This document shows, piece by piece, positions 1-8,390 of a stretch of 64,000 nt of DNA. Origin of the DNA: Tritonibacter scottomollicae (GTDB lineage: Bacteria; Pseudomonadota; Alphaproteobacteria; Rhodobacterales; Rhodobacteraceae); contig NZ_PVUF01000001.1 of the NCBI RefSeq assembly GCF_003003215.1, positions 558,001 through 622,000 on the forward strand, in the 5' to 3' direction. Under the pieces are notes generated by a model. It did no database searches and had not been told where the DNA came from. It saw only the letters and a program-made list of their open reading frames with translations. Position 1 is the stretch's first letter. Every line of letters begins with the position of its first letter. The translations under genes and the position numbers were made by a program.

Positions 1-228
1 CTGCAGGACAAAAAGGTAGAGTGGGAGCGTCTTGCGGAAGGTCTTCTGGAGTACGAGACCCTGACAGGCGAAGAGATCAAGCGCGTCATGAACGGCGAGC
101 CGCCGCAGGTCGACGATGATGCAGACGACGACGCGGATTCCGGCGCGACCTCGATCACTGCGATCCCGAAAGCAAAGTCGAAGAAATCGCCGCCGGACGG
201 CGATATGGAACCCGAACCTTCGGCCTGA
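1..228 (+). CDS. ftsH: FtsH ATP-dependent zinc metalloprotease, C-terminal end (5' truncated by window)
   Basis: The open frame begins at base 1 and ends at TGA 226-228, so only the last 75 codons are present. The segment WERLAEGLLEYETLTGEEI followed by KRVMNGEPP is the usual end of the FtsH peptidase domain, and the rest is a variable acidic then Lys/Pro-rich tail. FtsH is a membrane-anchored AAA protease that degrades unstable membrane and regulatory proteins. The AAA and HExxH parts lie outside the window, so the call rests on the C-terminal helix alone. An intrinsic terminator follows about 40 bases later, which makes this the last gene of its transcript. Confidence 0.85.
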   Translation: MQDKKVEWERLAEGLLEYETLTGEEIKRVMNGEPPQVDDDADDDADSGATSITAIPKAKSKKSPPDGDMEPEPSA

Positions 229-263
229 TAGGGCCCCGGCGTTCCGCCACGTTCTTACAGTCG

Positions 264-298
264 AAAAAAAAGCCGCAGCATCTCGCTGCGGCTTTTTT
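264..298 (+). terminator. Intrinsic terminator of ftsH
   Basis: AGCCGCAGC (271-279) pairs with GCTGCGGCT (285-293) and a T-run follows. An A-run precedes the stem, so it could work in both directions. Confidence 0.9.
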
Positions 299-335
299 CA
301 TTTATGTATCAAAGGATTGGGCGACGCCCCGGCCG

Positions 336-351
336 TGTCATAAAAATGACA
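336..351. promoter_or_regulatory. Short inverted repeat upstream of the membrane protein gene
   Basis: TGTCAT-AAAA-ATGACA is a perfect 6-bp inverted repeat with a 4-base spacer, 69 bases before the GTG at 420. It could be an operator or part of a promoter. No regulator can be assigned from sequence alone. Confidence 0.25.
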
Positions 352-419
352 TGTCCCCCTTGATCGCACTTGCCCGCGTTCAGATATAGGCAGCATCTGT
401 CACCGCCCCGGGAGCCGTC

Positions 420-1142
420 GTGCGTATTCCTTTCACTGATCTGTCGCCCGCTCCCCTCATGCCTGAAGCGGGTATATTCGCGCCGCGCATTCCGGCGCCG
501 CTGGTTTTTGCGGCTCTGGCGACCCTCTGCGGGGCCTTTGCGGTCTGGGTTGCGCAGGTCTACTACAGCCCTCTCAGCGCCGCTCTGCACGAGGGGGGAC
601 CGGTCGAGGTGGCCTCCGCCGTGCTTTGGGGCCTATGCGCGATCATGGTGATCTATTTCGCGCCGGGACGCGTGTTTGGATCGCAATGGCAGATACTCGC
701 GCTGTTCCTGTTGCTGTTCAGCCGGGAGATGGATTTCGACAAACGCTTTCTCGACGACGGTATCCTGCAACTGCGGCTGTACTCTGGCGACGCGCCGTAT
801 TGGCAAAAGATCGTGGGACTTGTGGTTATCCTGATGGTGCTGACCGTAGCCTGGCGCCTGTGCAGGCGCAATCTGCCGGTGCTCTGGGCTGAGGTGCGGC
901 GCGGGGCGGCCTGGGCCTGGTGTAGCTGCGGCGCGCTGGGGCTTTTGGTCGTCGCCAAGAGCCTGGATGGCATTGGTCGCAAACTGGCTGATTTTGGTCT
1001 GACACTGGATCCGCAAACGGTGGCTACCGCCATGATATATGAAGAGCTGTTCGAATTGTTTGCCGTGGTCGTGATCGTCTGGGCGATCAGTTTGCTGGAG
1101 GCGCGTGTGCGCCGGGATCATCTGGGCGGATCGCACTTGTGA
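420..1142 (+). CDS. Multi-spanning membrane protein of unknown function
   Basis: A 240-residue protein with about six hydrophobic segments, roughly at residues 22-45, 60-80, 83-100, 122-142, 160-180 and 200-222. I do not recognise the family. Charged residues recur next to or inside the hydrophobic segments: SREMDFDKRF near residue 100, then DGIGRK near 180 and YEELFEL near 205. This suggests a buried polar or metal-binding site rather than a simple anchor. The GTG start at 420 is favoured by GGAG at 411-414, at good spacing. An internal ATG lies about 14 codons later. The gene stands alone between the ftsH terminator and a MOSC gene. Confidence 0.7.
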   Translation: MRIPFTDLSPAPLMPEAGIFAPRIPAPLVFAALATLCGAFAVWVAQVYYSPLSAALHEGGPVEVASAVLWGLCAIMVIYFAPGRVFGSQWQILALFLLLFSREMDFDKRFLDDGILQLRLYSGDAPYWQKIVGLVVILMVLTVAWRLCRRNLPVLWAEVRRGAAWAWCSCGALGLLVVAKSLDGIGRKLADFGLTLDPQTVATAMIYEELFELFAVVVIVWAISLLEARVRRDHLGGSHL

Positions 1143-1197
1143 CCGAGGTGTGATCGGCTAGACTGCGCGCTCCCTTCCAGCGCAGAAAGTCGATGAC

Positions 1198-1779
1198 ATG
1201 CCTGTCCTTACAGAAACCGAATTCAGTAGCGAAATCACTTGGCTTGGCATGGTGCCGGCCGACAGCGGCATCCAGGCCGAGGCGCGTGAGGCGCTTGAAT
1301 TGGGGTTTCACGGGATCACCGGCGCACGGCATGAGGGCACAGAGCGCGCCTCCTGTGTGCGGGTAAAGAACCTCTACGAGACGGGCACCCAAATTCGCAA
1401 CGTGCGTCAGATGACCATCCTGTCGGAAGAAGAGCTAGCGCTTATCGCGGCTGATATGGGGCTGGATCGGGTTGATCCACGCCATCTTGGTGCGACCATG
1501 GTGGTCCGTGGCATTCCCGATTTTACATTCGTTCCCCCATCTGCGCGCCTGCAGGGGGCGGAAGGGGTGACCCTGACCGTCGATATGGAGAATCGCCCCT
1601 GCATCTTGCCGGGACGCGAGATCGAGAAGGATCACGCGGGCTATGGTCCAAAGTTCAAGACGGCGGCGGCCAACAGACGGGGAATCACCGCCTGGGTGGA
1701 ACGTCCGGGGCAGGTCAGGCTGGGCGACATTTTGCGCCTCTATGTGCCTGCTCAACGCGGCTGGGGTGGTGCGCGCTGA
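1198..1779 (+). CDS. MOSC domain-containing protein
   Basis: A 193-residue protein matching the MOSC (molybdenum cofactor sulfurase C-terminal) fold: GFHGITGARHEGTE near residue 38, an RQMTILSEEEL stretch, then LGATMVVRGI and the conserved-cysteine motif NRPCILPG near residue 138. MOSC proteins carry sulfur from cysteine desulfurases to molybdenum or other sulfur-metal centres, or reduce N-hydroxylated compounds. Which activity applies here is not visible. The protein is a stand-alone MOSC domain with no ferredoxin or beta-barrel partner. The start is the ATG at 1198. Confidence 0.8.
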   Translation: MPVLTETEFSSEITWLGMVPADSGIQAEAREALELGFHGITGARHEGTERASCVRVKNLYETGTQIRNVRQMTILSEEELALIAADMGLDRVDPRHLGATMVVRGIPDFTFVPPSARLQGAEGVTLTVDMENRPCILPGREIEKDHAGYGPKFKTAAANRRGITAWVERPGQVRLGDILRLYVPAQRGWGGAR

Positions 1780-1903
1780 GCTATGCCTGGAAGAATATTC
1801 TGCCTCAGGGCCTGATCGCGGGCCTTCGAATGCCGCTGACGACGTTCTGAAGCGCAATTATGTCGGAAACTAGGGGCGCGTGTTTTTCATGACGGGATAA
1901 GCG

Positions 1904-1939
1904 TAGGGGAGTACCGGTGCCCGTTGCCGGCCCCTGCCA
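1904..1939 (+). promoter_or_regulatory. Leader hairpin upstream of fhs
   Basis: GTAGGGG (1904-1910) pairs with CCCCTGC near 1931-1938. An inner CCGG/CCGG helix and a loop are separated from the outer helix by an asymmetric AGTA bulge. The element ends about 25 bases before the fhs ATG. The words GTACCG and CAACTCG recall the alphaproteobacterial THF-II (folE) riboswitch, but their order relative to the helices does not fit the published fold as I remember it. No riboswitch class is claimed. Confidence 0.35.
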
Positions 1940-1962
1940 ACTCGACACTTAGGAACCAGGCC

Positions 1963-3639
1963 ATGAGCTACAAGAGTGACATTGAAATCGCCCGCGAGGC
2001 GAACAAGCTCCCGATCCAGGAGGTCGGCGCCAAACTGGGCATGAAGAACGAAGATCTGCTGCCTTACGGCCACGACAAGGCCAAGGTGAGCCAGGAGTTC
2101 ATCAACTCCGTGCAGGGCCGCGAAGACGGCAAGCTGGTCCTGGTGACCGCGATCAACCCGACACCGGCGGGCGAAGGCAAGACCACCACCACAGTGGGTC
2201 TGGGCGATGGCCTGAACCGTATCGGCAAGAACGCGATGGTCTGCATCCGCGAAGCTTCCCTCGGCCCGAACTTCGGTATGAAGGGTGGCGCTGCAGGCGG
2301 TGGTCACGCACAGGTCGTGCCGATGGAGGAGATGAACCTCCACTTCACCGGCGACTTCCACGCCATCACCTCTGCCCACTCGCTGCTGTCTGCCATGATC
2401 GACAACCACATCTACTGGGGCAACGAGCTGGACATCGACATTCGCCGCGTCGCATGGCGTCGTGTGGTCGACATGAACGACCGTGCCCTGCGTCAGATCA
2501 CGGCTTCCCTCGGTGGCGTGTCCAACGGCTTCCCGCGCGAGACCGGCTTTGACATCACCGTGGCGTCTGAAGTCATGGCGATCCTCTGCCTTGCGGACGA
2601 TCTCAAGGATCTGGAAAAGCGTCTCGGCGACATCATCGTGGCCTATCGCCGCGACAAGACCGCCGTCTACTGCCGCGACATCAAGGCCGAAGGCGCGATG
2701 ACCGTGCTGCTGAAGGATGCGATGCAGCCGAACCTCGTGCAGACGCTGGAAAACAACCCGGCCTTCGTGCACGGCGGCCCGTTTGCCAACATCGCTCACG
2801 GCTGTAACTCGGTGATCGCGACCAAGACTGCGTTGAAAGTCGCCGACTTTGTTGTCACCGAAGCGGGTTTTGGTGCTGACCTTGGCGCCGAGAAGTTCAT
2901 GAACATCAAATGCCGCAAGGCTGGTCTTGCGCCCTCCGCTGTGGTGATCGTGGCCACGGTGCGCGCGATGAAGATGAACGGCGGCGTTGCCAAGGCCGAC
3001 CTTGGTGCGGAAAATGTCGAGGCGGTGCAGAACGGCTGCGCCAACCTCGGCCGTCACATCGAGAACGTGAAATCCTTCGGCGTGCCGGCGGTTGTGGCAA
3101 TCAACCACTTCGTCACCGACACCGAGGCAGAAATCAACGCGGTCAAGGAATATGTCGCCACCCACGGTGTTGACGCGGTCCTGTCGCGCCATTGGGAACT
3201 GGGCTCCGAAGGCTCCGCACCGCTGGCGGAGAAAGTGGTTGAACTGGTTGAAGGTGGCTCCGCGAACTTCGGTCCGCTCTACCCCGACGAGATGCCGCTG
3301 TTCGAGAAGATCGAAACCATCGCAAAGCGCATCTACCGCGCCGACGAAGTTCTGGCCGACCAAAAGATCCGCAACCAGCTGAAAGAATGGGAAGATGCGG
3401 GATACGGTCATCTGCCGGTCTGCATGGCGAAGACCCAGTACTCCTTCTCCACCGACCCCAACCTGCGCGGCGCGCCAACCGGCCACTCCGTGCCGGTACG
3501 CGAAGTGCGCCTCTCGGCGGGTGCCGGTTTCATCGTGGTTGTCTGCGGTGAGATCATGACCATGCCGGGTCTGCCGCGCACGCCTGCGTCGGAAAGCATC
3601 CGCCTGAACGAAGAAGGTCTGATCGAAGGCTTGTTCTAA
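1963..3639 (+). CDS. fhs: Formate--tetrahydrofolate ligase
   Basis: A 558-residue enzyme of the normal family length. It makes 10-formyl-THF from formate, THF and ATP, feeding C1 units to purine synthesis or running in reverse during C1 oxidation. The N-terminal P-loop [11 protein letters not shown] lies at about residues 67-77, followed by the conserved [10 protein letters not shown] substrate region. The ATG at 1963 ([10 protein letters not shown]) is chosen over an upstream in-frame TTG at 1924 because homologues begin here. The next genes are a chorismate mutase and folD, whose product interconverts the THF forms, so this is a folate C1 module. Confidence 0.97.
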   Translation: MSYKSDIEIAREANKLPIQEVGAKLGMKNEDLLPYGHDKAKVSQEFINSVQGREDGKLVLVTAINPTPAGEGKTTTTVGLGDGLNRIGKNAMVCIREASLGPNFGMKGGAAGGGHAQVVPMEEMNLHFTGDFHAITSAHSLLSAMIDNHIYWGNELDIDIRRVAWRRVVDMNDRALRQITASLGGVSNGFPRETGFDITVASEVMAILCLADDLKDLEKRLGDIIVAYRRDKTAVYCRDIKAEGAMTVLLKDAMQPNLVQTLENNPAFVHGGPFANIAHGCNSVIATKTALKVADFVVTEAGFGADLGAEKFMNIKCRKAGLAPSAVVIVATVRAMKMNGGVAKADLGAENVEAVQNGCANLGRHIENVKSFGVPAVVAINHFVTDTEAEINAVKEYVATHGVDAVLSRHWELGSEGSAPLAEKVVELVEGGSANFGPLYPDEMPLFEKIETIAKRIYRADEVLADQKIRNQLKEWEDAGYGHLPVCMAKTQYSFSTDPNLRGAPTGHSVPVREVRLSAGAGFIVVVCGEIMTMPGLPRTPASESIRLNEEGLIEGLF

Positions 3640-3659
3640 GGCCCGAAATAGGCAATCTG

Positions 3660-3684
3660 CGGCCCGGGGAGGTTCCCCGGGCCG
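3660..3684 (+). other. GC-rich hairpin between fhs and the chorismate mutase gene
   Basis: GGCCCGGGGA (3661-3670) pairs perfectly with TCCCCGGGCC (3674-3683) around a 3-base loop, and one more flanking pair is possible. No T-run follows, so it is more likely an mRNA-stability or processing hairpin than a terminator. Confidence 0.6.
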
Positions 3685-3700
3685 TAGGAGTTTGAAACAG

Positions 3701-4006
3701 ATGACCGACCGCAAACCGCCGCAAGACTGTGCCGACATGTCCGAACTGCGTCAGGCGATCGATGCGATCGACGTGGAACTGGTGAAGCTGCTTCGGGATC
3801 GCGTGGCCTATATCGACCGCGCCGTGACCTTGAAGCAGGCCAACGGATGGCCGGCACGGATCGAGTCCCGGGTGGAGGAGGTCATCGCCAATGCGTGCCG
3901 GACGGCCGAGGCCGAGGGGCTGGACCCCAAGCTGGTCGAAGGCATTTGGCGCGATATGGTGGATTGGTCGATTTCGCGCGAGGCGCGAGACATCCCGGAG
4001 ACTTGA
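3701..4006 (+). CDS. Chorismate mutase, AroQ type
   Basis: A 101-residue all-helical protein of the monofunctional AroQ class, which converts chorismate to prephenate for Phe and Tyr synthesis. Visible family features are [23 protein letters not shown] at the N-terminus, Lys in TLKQANG, and the helix [19 protein letters not shown]. The ATG at 3701 is preferred to the TTG at 3692: TAGGAG at 3685-3690 is well placed for it. It lies between fhs and folD. The metabolic link to folate is indirect, since chorismate is also the precursor of p-aminobenzoate. Confidence 0.85.
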   Translation: MTDRKPPQDCADMSELRQAIDAIDVELVKLLRDRVAYIDRAVTLKQANGWPARIESRVEEVIANACRTAEAEGLDPKLVEGIWRDMVDWSISREARDIPET

Positions 4007-4050
4007 GCCGCGCCCCTACCGGGGTGTGCACCGAGACAAGGAATAAAGCG

Positions 4051-4953
4051 ATGGCAGCAGAAATCATTGACGGCAAGGCCTTTGCGGCCCGGGTCCGTGG
4101 CCAGGTGGCCGAACATGTGGCGCGTCTGAAGGCAGAGCACGACATCACCCCCGGTCTGGCGGTGGTTCTGGTGGGTGAAGACCCCGCGTCCCAGGTCTAT
4201 GTGCGCTCCAAGGGCAAGCAGACCACCGAGGTTGGTATGAATTCCTACGAGCACAAGCTCGACGTGGACACCTCCGAGGCGGATCTGCTGGCTCTGATCG
4301 ACAATTTGAACAATGATCCCGCCGTGCACGGCATCTTGGTGCAGCTGCCGCTGCCGAAGCATCTGGACGAGGATCTGGTGATCAACTCGATCGCGCCGGC
4401 CAAGGATGTGGACGGGTTTCACATCTCCAACGTAGGCCTGCTGGGAACGGGACAGAAATCCATGGTGCCCTGCACGCCGCTGGGCTGCCTGATGATGCTG
4501 CGTGACCATCACGGCTCGATCTCTGGCATGGATGCGGTGGTGATCGGTCGCTCCAACATCGTCGGCAAGCCGATGGCGCAGCTTTTGCTGGGCGACAGCT
4601 GCACCGTGACCATTGCCCATTCGCGCACCAAGGACCTGCCGGATGTGGTGCGCCGCGCCGATATCGTTGTGGCCGCCGTGGGGCGCCCCGAAATGGTGCC
4701 GGGCGACTGGATCAAGGAAGGTGCCACCGTAATCGACGTCGGCATCAACCGGATCGACGCGCCCGAGAAGGGCGAGGGTAAGACCCGTCTTGTTGGTGAT
4801 GTGCACTACGAGAGTGCGGCCGCGCGTGCCGGTGCGATCACGCCGGTGCCCGGCGGGGTGGGGCCGATGACCATCGCCTGCCTGCTGGCCAATACCGTGA
4901 CCGCCTGCTGCCGGGCCAACAACCTGGCCGAGCCCGAGGGGCTGACCGCCTGA
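4051..4953 (+). CDS. folD: Bifunctional methylenetetrahydrofolate dehydrogenase / methenyltetrahydrofolate cyclohydrolase
   Basis: A 300-residue FolD that interconverts 5,10-methylene-, methenyl- and 10-formyl-THF with NADP. Conserved elements are the [11 protein letters not shown] stretch with the catalytic Lys, [11 protein letters not shown], the Rossmann motif [16 protein letters not shown] at about residues 167-182, and [15 protein letters not shown] near the end. The ATG at 4051 ([11 protein letters not shown]) is the family start; the frame remains open upstream across the previous gene, but that part is not conserved-looking. It is the last plus-strand gene before a convergent pair, and a terminator-like repeat element follows its stop. 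Confidence 0.97.
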   Translation: MAAEIIDGKAFAARVRGQVAEHVARLKAEHDITPGLAVVLVGEDPASQVYVRSKGKQTTEVGMNSYEHKLDVDTSEADLLALIDNLNNDPAVHGILVQLPLPKHLDEDLVINSIAPAKDVDGFHISNVGLLGTGQKSMVPCTPLGCLMMLRDHHGSISGMDAVVIGRSNIVGKPMAQLLLGDSCTVTIAHSRTKDLPDVVRRADIVVAAVGRPEMVPGDWIKEGATVIDVGINRIDAPEKGEGKTRLVGDVHYESAAARAGAITPVPGGVGPMTIACLLANTVTACCRANNLAEPEGLTA

Positions 4954-4974
4954 AGCGACGCTGCTGCGTCGCGG

Positions 4975-5005
4975 CCTCCGGCGGAGGTATTTTTGAAAAG
5001 ATGAA
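4975..5005 (+). repeat. Short intergenic repeat, copy 1 (terminator-like hairpin)
   Basis: CCTCCGGCGGAGG (4975-4987), which can form a small hairpin, is followed by TATTTTTGAAAAGATGAA. The same sequence recurs at 23229-23259 and, with two changes, at 42194-42224. Here the hairpin and T-run lie 21 bases after folD and could serve as its intrinsic terminator. The element also sits just past the 3' end of the minus-strand pdeM gene. Confidence 0.8.
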
Positions 5006-5041
5006 GGAACGGCGTGCCCGATCAGGCGCGCCGTTCTTGCG

Positions 5042-5728
5042 TTAGCGGGGCATCGGGCAGGGCAGGGCCCGCGCGCCGGTCAGAATGGCCAGGGCCCGCT
5101 TGTCCATCAGAGCGGTGAGCGCCGCGTCGGTGCTGCGCAGCCCGCCGGTATAGGTGCCGAAGGCCGGCATGATCAGCCGGCTCTTGTCCAGCAGGAAGGC
5201 CGGGCGTGACTGACCGCGCAGACGGACCTTGGGGTGGTAGTGGCCACTGATTTCGCCGACCGCATCTGGTGACGCGATATGGCGGAAGGCCAGCGCTCCG
5301 AGTCGGAGCTCCGCCACGGGGTCGCCCCCCAGCGCGGGGGGCGCGGGATCGTGGTTGCCTTCGACCCAGATCCAGTGCCGCCCCTGCATCAGGGCCTGCA
5401 GCCGTGCTCTGTCGGATGTGGTCAGGCTGCTGGCGGCAAGATCATCGTCGAATGTGTCGCCGAGGCAGATGACTCGCGTGGGGGACAGGGCCGCAATCAG
5501 CGTTTCCAACCGGTCCAGCGTATCGTGGGTCTCGTAGGGCGGCAGTGAGACGCCGGTGCGGCGCGCGACACGTTCGGATTTTCCCAGATGCAGGTCGGAG
5601 ACCACCAATGTCGTATCAGCCCCCCACCAGAGCGCGCGAGCGGCCAGTGCGGTCAAGCGGGCGCCGTGAAAGGTGACATCAAAGCCGGCAGAGATGTTGT
5701 TCAGCATGACAGCAGTGGATGACGTCAT
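5042..5728 (-). CDS. pdeM: Ligase-associated DNA damage response endonuclease PdeM (metallophosphoesterase)
   Basis: A 228-residue calcineurin-like phosphoesterase. The metal-binding motifs appear in order: VSDLHLGK (D-x-H), CLGDTFDD (GDxxD), VEGNHD, and SGHYHPK (GHxH). PdeM-type nucleases are found with an Lhr-like helicase, an exonuclease and an ATP-dependent ligase in a DNA repair set. Here the gene overlaps the 3' end of the helicase gene by 4 bases (ATGA), which implies translational coupling. A downstream Met (MLNNISAG) is a possible alternative start. The ligase and exonuclease partners are not next to it. Confidence 0.88.
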   Translation of the reverse strand: MTSSTAVMLNNISAGFDVTFHGARLTALAARALWWGADTTLVVSDLHLGKSERVARRTGVSLPPYETHDTLDRLETLIAALSPTRVICLGDTFDDDLAASSLTTSDRARLQALMQGRHWIWVEGNHDPAPPALGGDPVAELRLGALAFRHIASPDAVGEISGHYHPKVRLRGQSRPAFLLDKSRLIMPAFGTYTGGLRSTDAALTALMDKRALAILTGARALPCPMPR

Positions 5729-8151
5729 TGCGCCAGATCCGCAAGACCGGATGTCTGCATCAGTGCCTCGGCCTCTTGCGCCATCAGGCGTTCAATCCCT
5801 GTGCCCTTGATCGGAATCTTACCGACTTCCAGCAGCAGCGGGGCCGCCAGTGGGGATATCCGCGACAGCCGCACCAGATCGATGCGGTCACCGACGCGGA
5901 ACATCATCTCCTCGATACGGCCAAAGTCGACGAGGCCACGCAGCGCCTCTTCGCGGGTGATGTCCAGCAGAAGGTGATCGGGGTCATATTTGCGCAACGT
6001 GTCATACAGGATATCGGAGGAAAACGTCGCCTGACGGCCCGATTTGCGCTGCCCCGGCGTGTTGCGCTCAATCAGCCCGGCTATGGTTGCGGCGGCCCGA
6101 AAGGCGCGTTTCATCACCGCATTCTCGGCCAGCCAGCCCTCTAACCCGTCACGCAGGGCGTCAAGGTCGAACAGCGCATGCGGATCAGTGACCCGCTCCA
6201 GCCCCCAGATCAGGGTCGCATAGTCGGTCGCAACAAAACCCAGCGGATCGAGCCCCAGCTCCTCCATCCGCTTTGTCAGCAATAGGCCCAGCGTCTGCTG
6301 CGCATTGCGGCCCGCAAACCCATAGGCGCAGATGTGTTCGCGCCCGTCGTGGGGGAAGCTCTCGACCAGCAGGCGACCGGCGCGCGGCATGTGCGAGACC
6401 TGGCGTTGAAGCGCCAGCCAGTCGGCGGTGTGGTCGGGCAGCCCGAGCCAGTGCTCCTGGTTCAGAATGCGCAGTATCCGGTCCGAGAGCTGGGTGGAGG
6501 TGGCGAATTTAGTGCCGTTGAACGTGGCGACCTTGGGCTTTTTCGCCGCATTCCGGGTGACCTCCACGGTCATGTCGCGCAGGCCTTCGTAACGCACGAT
6601 CTGGCCGGCGATCAGGAAGGTATCTCCAGCGGTGAGCGTGGCGGCAAATCCCTCTTCGATCTCGCCCAGCGGCTTGCCGCCGCGGCTGCGACGCAGGCGC
6701 ACCTTGAGCGTGTCGGTGTCCTGAATGGTGCCGAGATTCATGCGGATGCGCGCCGTCGCGCGGGGATCGCGCAATTGCCACAGCCCATCAGGGCGTTGCA
6801 ACAATCGCTGCCATTGGTCGTAGGCGCGCAAGGCATAGCCACCGGTGGCGCAAAATTCGAGACAGACGTCGAAAGCGGTGCGAGAGAGTGCAGCATAGGC
6901 GCCTGCGCCGGTAACTTCGGCATAAAGGTCATCGGCGGAAAACGGTCCGGCGCAGGCGGCGATCAGGATGTGTTGGCACAGCACATCTCGCGGACCGGGG
7001 GGCAGGGGATCTCCGTCGAGATCGCCCGCACGTGCGGCCTCCAGTGCCGCGCGGCATTCGACCACCTCGAACCGGTTTGCGGGCACCAGCAAGGCCTTCG
7101 AGGGGGCGTTGTAGCGGTGATTTGCGCGGCCTATTCGCTGTACCAGCCGCTTGACGTTCTTGGGGGCACCGATCTGTATCACCAGATCCACATCGCCCCA
7201 GTCGATGCCGAGGTCGAGCGACCCTGTACAGACCACCGCACGCAATTCTCCGCGCACCATGGCACCCTCGACCCGTTCGCGCTGCACCCGGTCGAGCGAG
7301 CCGTGGTGAATGCCGATGGGCAGTCCCTCGTCATTGGCAAGCCACAGGTTGTGAAAGAAGATTTCTGCCTGTGCACGAGTGTTGTGAAAGATCAGCGTGG
7401 TGGTGTGTTGGCGGATCTGGTCGAGCACGGCGGGAATGGAATACGCCGCACCGCCGCCCGCCCAGGGCGGCGCGTCGGAGACCTCCAGCATGCGAATGTT
7501 CGGCGCTGGGCCGGGATCCGCCATCAGGATCGGGCAGGGGTCTGGATGGCGCGCCAGACGGTTTGCGATCGCCGCCGGGTCATCCACCGTGGCCGACAGT
7601 CCGACGCGGCGCAGATCGGGGCAGAGCGCCTGCAGGCGGCTCAGCGCCAGCATCAGCTGATCGCCGCGCTTGCTTTCGGCCAGCGCATGTACCTCGTCCA
7701 CGATGACCCGCTGCAATCCTTTGAAGGTGCGCGCGGCATCCTCATAGGATACCATCAGCGCGAGGCTTTCCGGCGTGGTCAGCAGGATATGTGGCGGGTC
7801 GGCCCGCTGGCGCCGCTTGCGTGAGGAGGGCGTGTCGCCGGTGCGGTCCTCGATGCGGATCGGCAGGCCCATTTCCGCGACCGGACCGGTGAGGTTGCGC
7901 TTGATGTCAGCCGCCAGCGCTTTGAGAGGGGAAACATATAGCGTGTGCAGCCCCGCGTGACTGCCATCGGCCAGCTCTGCCAGCGTGGGCAGGAACCCGG
8001 CCATGGTCTTGCCGCCACCGGTCGGGGCAATGAGCAGGGTGGCGGGCGCGTCCTTGCGCGCCAGCATGTCCTTCTGGTGCGGGTGGAGCGACCAGCTTCG
8101 GGTCGCGAACCAGGACAGAATCTGTTGTGGTAGATCGTGCATGTTCCCCAT
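5725..8151 (-). CDS. Ligase-associated DNA damage response DEXH-box helicase (Lhr-type)
   Basis: An 808-residue superfamily 2 helicase. Near the N-terminus it has the Q/I region PHQKDML, the Walker A motif APTGGGKT (about residues 42-49), the DEVH box VDEVHALAESKRGDQ, and SATVDD (motif III). Helicase motifs V and VI appear as CTGSLDLGIDWGDVDLVIQ and RLVQRIGRANHR. The long C-terminal part matches the Lhr-like family, which acts on DNA in repair. It is the first gene of the pair with pdeM. An alternative ATG lies three codons in (MHDLPQQ). The nearest upstream minus-strand gene is 239 bases away, so this pair probably has its own promoter. Confidence 0.92.
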   Translation of the reverse strand: MGNMHDLPQQILSWFATRSWSLHPHQKDMLARKDAPATLLIAPTGGGKTMAGFLPTLAELADGSHAGLHTLYVSPLKALAADIKRNLTGPVAEMGLPIRIEDRTGDTPSSRKRRQRADPPHILLTTPESLALMVSYEDAARTFKGLQRVIVDEVHALAESKRGDQLMLALSRLQALCPDLRRVGLSATVDDPAAIANRLARHPDPCPILMADPGPAPNIRMLEVSDAPPWAGGGAAYSIPAVLDQIRQHTTTLIFHNTRAQAEIFFHNLWLANDEGLPIGIHHGSLDRVQRERVEGAMVRGELRAVVCTGSLDLGIDWGDVDLVIQIGAPKNVKRLVQRIGRANHRYNAPSKALLVPANRFEVVECRAALEAARAGDLDGDPLPPGPRDVLCQHILIAACAGPFSADDLYAEVTGAGAYAALSRTAFDVCLEFCATGGYALRAYDQWQRLLQRPDGLWQLRDPRATARIRMNLGTIQDTDTLKVRLRRSRGGKPLGEIEEGFAATLTAGDTFLIAGQIVRYEGLRDMTVEVTRNAAKKPKVATFNGTKFATSTQLSDRILRILNQEHWLGLPDHTADWLALQRQVSHMPRAGRLLVESFPHDGREHICAYGFAGRNAQQTLGLLLTKRMEELGLDPLGFVATDYATLIWGLERVTDPHALFDLDALRDGLEGWLAENAVMKRAFRAAATIAGLIERNTPGQRKSGRQATFSSDILYDTLRKYDPDHLLLDITREEALRGLVDFGRIEEMMFRVGDRIDLVRLSRISPLAAPLLLEVGKIPIKGTGIERLMAQEAEALMQTSGLADLAQ

Positions 8152-8273
8152 TTAGTCCAATCATGCGGTGCAGCAACAGAGTAAATGGAGAAAGGAGGCA
8201 CTACCGTCCTTTGACGGACCGGCTGGCGCTTCGCTCCGGCAGCTGTTTCCCGCCGTCGCGGCGTGCTCCGGAA

Positions 8274-8345
8274 CCGTGCCGTTGCACGGTGCCCGGCCCA
8301 ACGGGAGCGGATCAGATATGATCCGGCGACGGGCGGGAGAGCCCC
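8274..8345. repeat. Structured intergenic element, copy A
   Basis: Four parts in order: hairpin 1 CCGTGC-CGTT-GCACGG (8274-8289); conserved block CGGCCCAACGGG (8294-8305); hairpin 2 GGATCA-GATA-TGATCC (8309-8324); conserved block GACGGGCGGGAG (8328-8339). Copy B at 24343-24416 has the same blocks in the same order with different but still self-complementary hairpins. The element sits in the 239-base gap just past the 3' end of the minus-strand ATPase gene. I see nothing else in that gap. Confidence 0.75.
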
Positions 8346-8390
8346 CTTGCGACTGGTGCGGACGGAAACAGACGCGCGCTGCGGGCGGGC

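Noticed and set aside
1904-1962. THF-II riboswitch call for the fhs leader
   Set aside because: Shared short words only. The helices around them do not match the remembered THF-II fold, so it is kept as an unclassified hairpin.
1870-3738. 622-codon open frame on the minus strand
   Set aside because: It lies opposite fhs, whose protein is highly conserved. The minus-strand translation is His/Arg/Val-rich with no family features, a common shadow in high-GC coding sequence.
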